Below are positions 7,289 to 10,463 of a stretch of 10,463 nt of DNA, in pieces (the first letter of the stretch is position 1; every line of letters starts with the position of its first letter). A program made the translations under genes and the position numbers. Under the pieces are notes generated by a model. It was given only the letters and a program-made list of their open reading frames with translations, did no database searches and was not told the DNA's origin. Source of the DNA: Paludibacteraceae bacterium (GTDB lineage: Bacteria > Bacteroidota > Bacteroidia > Bacteroidales > Paludibacteraceae); contig CANIXM010000033.1 in assembly GCA_947471245.1 (NCBI GenBank), forward strand, positions 1-10,463. The letters run 5' to 3'.

Positions 7289-7325
7289 AAAGCGCAAATC
7301 GAGAATTTTTCGATTTGCGCTTTTT
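7289..7325 (+). terminator. Intrinsic terminator of thrS
   Basis: Perfect 14-bp inverted repeat AAAGCGCAAATCGA / TCGATTTGCGCTTT (7289-7302 and 7310-7323) with a seven-base loop. The second arm runs into a five-T stretch (7321-7325). It lies about 30 bp after the thrS stop, which makes thrS the last gene of its transcript. Confidence 0.92.
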
Positions 7326-7327
7326 AC

Positions 7328-7415
7328 TTTTGTCACATTTATGGGGTAAATTATTCAATATTTTGTTACAGATATGGGGTAATTTTATAGTATTTTTGTC
7401 ACATTTACGGGGTAA
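7328..7415. repeat. Second three-copy direct repeat, exact 33-bp period, no adjacent gene
   Basis: Units of 22 bases begin at 7328, 7361 and 7394, each reading TTTTGT(C/T)ACA, then three or four variable bases, then a GGGGTAA end. They are separated by 11-base A+T-rich spacers (7350-7360 and 7383-7393). Copies 1 and 3 agree in 21 of 22 bases, copies 1 and 2 in 19 of 22. The array starts three bases after the thrS terminator. No gene begins directly behind it on the plus strand (the next ATG of a real gene is at 7752), and on the minus strand it faces thrS. Copy number and period equal those of the array at 3879-3962, though the sequence differs. Confidence 0.88.
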
Positions 7416-7636
7416 TTTTACATAACATACTGGTTACAATACACTTATAAATAATGAAAAATTCAATTCATAATTATTGGAACAGATATACTTTCCTCTT
7501 AAAAATTAGCCAACACAATTAGTTTTTCAAGCATAACTGATAAGAGATATATCCAGAAAACTAGTGAATTTGACAATCTGAGTAAAACTCCTAAATCATA
7601 TTGTCAATAAATAACCTTAAAAAAAAATCACATAAA

Positions 7637-7666
7637 GGCTGCTCATAATCTGCAGTCATTTTTTTT
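7637..7666 (+). terminator. Possible terminator inside the gene-free region
   Basis: GGCTGC (7637-7642) pairs with GCAGTC (7652-7657) across a nine-base loop with one G-T wobble. After a single A comes a run of eight Ts (7659-7666). The stem is short, but the T-run is the longest in this region. Since no coding gene precedes it after thrS's own terminator, it would serve a non-coding or decayed unit. Confidence 0.4.
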
Positions 7667-7708
7667 GCCATTTTCAAAGATAAGCCACACTATGGCATAA
7701 ATCAATTT

Positions 7709-7716
7709 TACCTTTG
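7709..7716 (+). promoter_or_regulatory. Candidate -7 box of the AAA ATPase gene
   Basis: TACCTTTG matches the Bacteroidota -7 element TAnnTTTG and lies 35 bases before the ATG at 7752. No TTTG is seen at the proper -33 distance. It is identical to the octamer before thrS. Confidence 0.5.
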
Positions 7717-7751
7717 TATCATATTTAAACAAGAAACCAAGAAAATAAGTT

Positions 7752-9434
7752 ATGGATACAACAATGGACTTAAATAACAGCATTTTTCAAAACATAATTA
7801 ATATTGGAAAAAAACTTAAAGACAGCAAATTAGAGGATGAACTTCTAATAGAATTAACTCCTGACATTCACAAAGTGGCCCAATACCTTGATACAACCAA
7901 CAAACAAGCATTAGTATTTATCCTATTATTTAATTTAAATTTCAGTGTAGATAAGTATAAGGGCATTGACTTTACAGATATAGCTCATTATTTAACTATT
8001 GATTTAATTGAGTTATTGAATTACCAAAAAGAAGTGGAAGAATTGGTAAGTAGACGTTATCTTGAGAAAGATTATAATCGCCATAATTCAAAAATAACAC
8101 TTTTGAATTATCATTATTCAATTCCAACTCGGCTGATTGAACCTATTTTAATGAATGAGCCAATATTAGATATACCAATAGAATCTGAATTAGTTATATA
8201 TGATTTTGTCAGGAAGGTCTCTGAAATAATTGAGGAAAGTGAATCAAATACTGAAGGTGGCGCTTTTTTATTTTCACATATAGAATATCTTGAAAGTAAA
8301 CACAGAGAATTGAAAATGATTGATAAAATGCGAAATATGGGATTAAATGTAGATGACAGAACTCTTTTCTATAAAATTTGCAATGATTTATTATTTGATG
8401 AAGGTCATACTGAGATTAATCGAACATTGAAAGAAATATTTTCAAGTGCAAGTTTAAGGTCGAGGAAGGCTAAGGAAATAATGGATCAGAAACATCGCCT
8501 ATTTGAATTAGAATTGATCCAGCTAGAAGAGGGTAATTTTTTCTCAGAAGCAGAAATCTCCTTAACTGAAAAGGGAAAAGTTTTTTTTCTAGAAGAAGAT
8601 GCTGATTTGTTTTTAAGAAATGCAAATGCGAAATCAAAAAATGTTATTCGACCAGAATCTATCACATTCAAACCACTATTTTACGATGAAGTGCTAAACC
8701 ATCAGTTATCCTTTCTACAAAAAAGCCTAGAAAAAAGTAATTTCGTAAACCTACAAACTCGATTGGAAGAAAAATCTTTAACAAAAGGTGTAGCTGCTAT
8801 ATTTTACGGATCGCCGGGAACAGGTAAAACCGAAACCGTCTATCAGTTGGCAAAACAAACTGGAAGGGCCATCCTGCACGTGGACATCAGTCAGTCGAAA
8901 TCGATGTGGTTTGGAGAAAGTGAGAAGAAGATCAAGGAGATTTTTACCAATTACAAAAAGCTTTGCAAAACGGAGGAGATGAATCCCATCTTGCTCTTCA
9001 ACGAGGCGGATGCTATTTTCGGGAAGCGCAAGGACGGCAATACCTCCAATGTGGTACAGACTGAAAATGCGATGCAAAATATCATTTTGGAAGAGATGGA
9101 GAAGCTTGACGGCATCCTCATTGCCACCACCAATCTGAACCAAAACCTGGATGCAGCATTCGAGCGCCGATTTTTGTTCAAAGTAGAATTCACCAAACCT
9201 ACGGCTGAAGCCACTCAAAAAATATGGCAAAGCAAACTTCCCTGGATGAATGATGAAGATGCACTTACACTGGCATCACGTTATTCTTTCTCTGGTGGAG
9301 AAATAGACAATGTGGTACGCAAAGCCACTATGGAGGAGGTCTTGAGTGGAAACACAACCAATTTTTCAGACATTGTCAAATTCTCAGAATTCGAAAAATT
9401 TTCAAGACAGAACAACGTAAAAATAGGGTTTTGA
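7752..9434 (+). CDS. Classical AAA family ATPase with unrecognised N-terminal half
   Basis: A 560-residue protein. The C-terminal AAA domain (about 340-560) has Walker A G353-SPGTGKT360; a pore-loop-like MWFGESEKKI (385-394) with aromatic W386 and F387; Walker B LLFNEAD (414-420), where N417 replaces the usual first Asp; sensor 1 ATTN (458-461); adjacent arginines R472/R473 as candidate arginine fingers; and a C-terminal lid with SGGEID (514-519). This is the FtsH/SpoVK/p97-like architecture, so ATP-driven remodelling of a protein substrate is expected. There is no protease motif (no HExxH) and no membrane segment. Residues 1-340 are mostly helical and charged, match no family I recognise, and probably select the substrate. 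Codons there are far more A+T-rich than in the AAA domain. Two ATGs are possible starts (7752 and 7764). It appears monocistronic. Confidence 0.88.
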   Translation: MDTTMDLNNSIFQNIINIGKKLKDSKLEDELLIELTPDIHKVAQYLDTTNKQALVFILLFNLNFSVDKYKGIDFTDIAHYLTIDLIELLNYQKEVEELVSRRYLEKDYNRHNSKITLLNYHYSIPTRLIEPILMNEPILDIPIESELVIYDFVRKVSEIIEESESNTEGGAFLFSHIEYLESKHRELKMIDKMRNMGLNVDDRTLFYKICNDLLFDEGHTEINRTLKEIFSSASLRSRKAKEIMDQKHRLFELELIQLEEGNFFSEAEISLTEKGKVFFLEEDADLFLRNANAKSKNVIRPESITFKPLFYDEVLNHQLSFLQKSLEKSNFVNLQTRLEEKSLTKGVAAIFYGSPGTGKTETVYQLAKQTGRAILHVDISQSKSMWFGESEKKIKEIFTNYKKLCKTEEMNPILLFNEADAIFGKRKDGNTSNVVQTENAMQNIILEEMEKLDGILIATTNLNQNLDAAFERRFLFKVEFTKPTAEATQKIWQSKLPWMNDEDALTLASRYSFSGGEIDNVVRKATMEEVLSGNTTNFSDIVKFSEFEKFSRQNNVKIGF

Positions 9435-9485
9435 GTCTGCACAGTGTTTTATTTCTGACATTATCATCAAATTATTTAATCATGA

Positions 9486-9507
9486 AATATGAAATAAATT
9501 TCATATT
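9486..9507. repeat. Near-perfect palindrome upstream of the TM2 gene
   Basis: AATATGAAAT (9486-9495) and ATTTCATATT (9498-9507) are exact reverse complements with two bases between them. It lacks the G+C-rich stem of an intrinsic terminator and lies about 50 bp after the AAA ATPase stop and about 45 bp before the candidate promoter box at 9553. It could be a dimeric regulator site or a weak 3'-end hairpin. The A+T-rich context lowers its significance. Confidence 0.4.
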
Positions 9508-9534
9508 ATTGAATACAACTCACCTATGTCGAGT

Positions 9535-9560
9535 TTTGACACATCTAACATATAAATTTG
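9535..9560 (+). promoter_or_regulatory. Candidate promoter of the TM2 protein gene
   Basis: TAAATTTG at 9553-9560 matches the -7 consensus TAnnTTTG. TTTG at 9535-9538 resembles a -33 box, but the 14-base spacing is shorter than the usual 19-20, so only the -7 box is reasonably supported. A transcript starting just downstream would include the 17-codon ORF at 9574 and the TM2 gene. Confidence 0.4.
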
Positions 9561-9573
9561 CAAATAAAGTTCA

Positions 9574-9627
9574 ATGGGAGTGCCGAAACCCAAAAAAGTA
9601 GGCAAACTTAAAAAACAAAAAACATGA
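9574..9627 (+). CDS. Possible 17-residue basic leader peptide
   Basis: A short frame encoding MGVPKPKKVGKLKKQKT. It begins 13 bases after the candidate -7 box. Its TGA stop overlaps the ATG of the TM2 gene in the ATGA arrangement typical of translational coupling. Eight of 17 residues are basic, all lysine. There is no SD sequence, and the A-rich DNA would encode lysines by chance, so this may be no more than the untranslated leader of the TM2 gene. Confidence 0.25.
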   Translation: MGVPKPKKVGKLKKQKT

Positions 9628-9875
9628 AATCAAAAGGAACAGTTTATCTATTATGGTGCATTAGTATTTTTGGATGGTTGGGACTACAACACTTTTATCT
9701 TGGAAAACCATTCAAGGGGTTAGTTTGGATATTGACAGGTGGAATCTTTGGGATTGGATCATTCATTGATTTATTCACTTTAGGAAGTGCAGTTGATAAT
9801 TACAATACGAACATTGAACTAAAAACTATTAGAACGGCAACTTTAAATAATTCATCAACCCAAGTGAACAATTGA
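9624..9875 (+). CDS. TM2-domain membrane protein
   Basis: An 83-residue protein made mainly of a TM2 domain: two hydrophobic helices (about 6-22 and 31-52) joined by a short turn. It carries the family signature GxxGLQHFYLGK (17-28), TGGIFGIGSFIDLF (38-51) with the conserved late aspartate D49, and a polar C-terminal tail (about 56-83). TM2 proteins sit in the cytoplasmic membrane; their bacterial function is not established. The start agrees with the family, since the first helix begins a few residues after the Met. No strong SD is present; the leader is A-rich, as usual in Bacteroidota. It stands alone between the AAA ATPase and the RNA methyltransferase gene, with a candidate promoter 64 bp upstream. 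Confidence 0.88.
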   Translation: MKSKGTVYLLWCISIFGWLGLQHFYLGKPFKGLVWILTGGIFGIGSFIDLFTLGSAVDNYNTNIELKTIRTATLNNSSTQVNN

Positions 9876-9988
9876 GTTTAGGAACAAATTTTAAAAAGAC
9901 ATGAAACGAACACGACAAATAAACTTTAACAGCAAGGAAATGTTTATGTGCGAGTTCCATCTGACAAATTAAAAACAATTATAAACAG

Positions 9989-10463
9989 ATGAATATGAAC
10001 AAGAATAGTATTTACCCGAACACAGAGACCATTGAATATGAAAGAGGTTACTTCGGAATTGGCATTGAGAATGTCAAATCAACAAAAAACCTTGGGACGG
10101 TATGGCGATCAGCTCAAATCATGGGTGCCGATTTCATGTTCGTAATTGGCGAACGTTACGAACACATGAAAACTGACACCATGAAAACTTGGAAGCACAT
10201 CCCACTCTTCTATTTCAAAACGATTGAACAATTTTTAGAATCACTTCCAAAGGATAGTCAACTGATTGGTATTGAATTAGATGAACGGAGCACACCTATT
10301 ATAAATTTTAGTCATCCAGAGCGAGCTGTCTATTTATTAGGTGCAGAGGACAAGGGCTTATCAGAAATCGCTCTTAAAAACTGCCATACTGTGATTCAAT
10401 TACCTGGCACATTCTCCTTAAATGTTTCAGCCGCAGCCTCTATTGTATTATACGATAGATGTG
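9989..10463 (+). CDS. SpoU/TrmH-family RNA 2'-O-methyltransferase, 3' end outside the window
   Basis: An open frame of 158 codons that runs off the window end. It has the three SPOUT-family motifs: motif 1 N34-L-G-T-V-W-R40; motif 2 YLLGAEDKGLS (115-125); motif 3 IQLPGTFSLNVSAAASIVLYDR (begins at I136, with N145). Such enzymes transfer a methyl group from S-adenosylmethionine to a ribose 2'-OH of tRNA or rRNA through a trefoil-knot fold and usually act as dimers. The TrmH/TrmL-like subtype and the target cannot be told from this. The family core begins near RGYFGIGI (19-26), so the first 18 residues may be an extension; ATGs at 9989 and 9995 are both possible. Only the last residues after motif 3 appear to be missing. 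No SD and no -7 box were found in the 113 bp after the TM2 gene, so it may be co-transcribed with it. Confidence 0.9.
   Translation, partial: MNMNKNSIYPNTETIEYERGYFGIGIENVKSTKNLGTVWRSAQIMGADFMFVIGERYEHMKTDTMKTWKHIPLFYFKTIEQFLESLPKDSQLIGIELDERSTPIINFSHPERAVYLLGAEDKGLSEIALKNCHTVIQLPGTFSLNVSAAASIVLYDRC

Larger units (their letters stand above)
7416..7751. other. Gene-free region between the second repeat array and the AAA ATPase
   Basis: About 335 bp of very A+T-rich DNA. Only very short frames occur, for example 22 codons from 7454, without recognisable features. It contains a terminator-like hairpin (7637-7666) and, near its 3' end, the candidate promoter box of the next gene (7709-7716). Two readings are possible: a decayed gene that once followed the repeat array, or an unannotated small transcript ending at the hairpin. 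The sequence alone does not decide. Confidence 0.5.

Noticed and set aside
7328..7415. CRISPR array or insertion-sequence end
   Set aside because: Spacers are 11 bp and A+T-rich, only three units, no transposase or terminal inverted repeats nearby.
7454..7522. 22-codon frame after the second repeat array
   Set aside because: No promoter box at the right place and no recognisable product; may be a remnant but cannot be supported.
8778..9230. 150-codon minus-strand frame inside the AAA domain
   Set aside because: Antisense to Walker A through the arginine fingers; coding constraint on the plus strand explains it.
7752..9434. FtsH-type protease
   Set aside because: The AAA domain is similar, but there is no HExxH zinc protease motif and no transmembrane segment, and the protein ends after the AAA lid.
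9901..9972. 23-codon frame between the TM2 and methyltransferase genes
   Set aside because: Too short, no ribosome site, no recognisable sequence.

Overview
The window looks like chromosomal DNA of a Bacteroidota (Bacteroidetes) bacterium, with order and genus not determined. The pointers are: A+T-rich intergenic DNA; start codons preceded by A-rich leaders with only weak Shine-Dalgarno sequences; several upstream boxes of the form TAnnTTTG, which is the Bacteroidota -7 promoter element; and gene families common in that phylum (DUF4143 ATPases, CoA-disulfide reductase/rhodanese fusions).

Layout. (1) 1-3072 is a sulfur/thiol redox operon on the + strand: a one-domain rhodanese, a large FAD-dependent CoA-disulfide reductase-type enzyme carrying three rhodanese domains, and a membrane-anchored thioredoxin. 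It ends at a strong, probably bidirectional hairpin terminator (3094-3132). (2) 3227-3427 on the - strand is a small two-helix membrane protein, convergent with the operon. (3) 3428-3996 has no convincing gene but holds a terminator-like hairpin and an array of three direct repeats with an exact 33-bp period. The last repeat merges into the promoter of the next gene. (4) 3997-5115 is an AAA_14/DUF4143 ATPase with a PD-(D/E)xK-like C-terminus. (5) 5317-7260 is a complete threonyl-tRNA synthetase gene (thrS) with its own terminator. (6) 7261-7751 is gene-free and contains a second three-copy array, again with an exact 33-bp period but a different sequence and no gene directly behind it. (7) 7752-9434 is a classical AAA ATPase with an A+T-rich, unrecognised N-terminal half and a more G+C-rich AAA domain. 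(8) 9624-9875 is a TM2-domain membrane protein, possibly coupled to a 17-codon leader ORF. (9) 9989-10463 is a SpoU/TrmH-family RNA methyltransferase cut off by the window end.

How the genes may work together. The first three genes form a coherent set: rhodanese domains carry persulfide sulfur, the flavoprotein reduces CoA-disulfide, CoA-persulfide or polysulfide with NAD(P)H, and the thioredoxin handles thiol-disulfide exchange at the membrane. The remaining genes are single transcription units, with thrS and the RNA methyltransferase as translation/housekeeping genes and two unrelated ATPases between them.

The most interesting feature is the pair of 33-bp-period, three-copy arrays on either side of thrS. 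One is built into the promoter of the DUF4143 ATPase, with a single A-to-G change in its third copy creating the -33 box. The other is an orphan. They may be cis-elements of a class that travels with DUF4143-type ATPase genes; this is an inference and needs a motif search.
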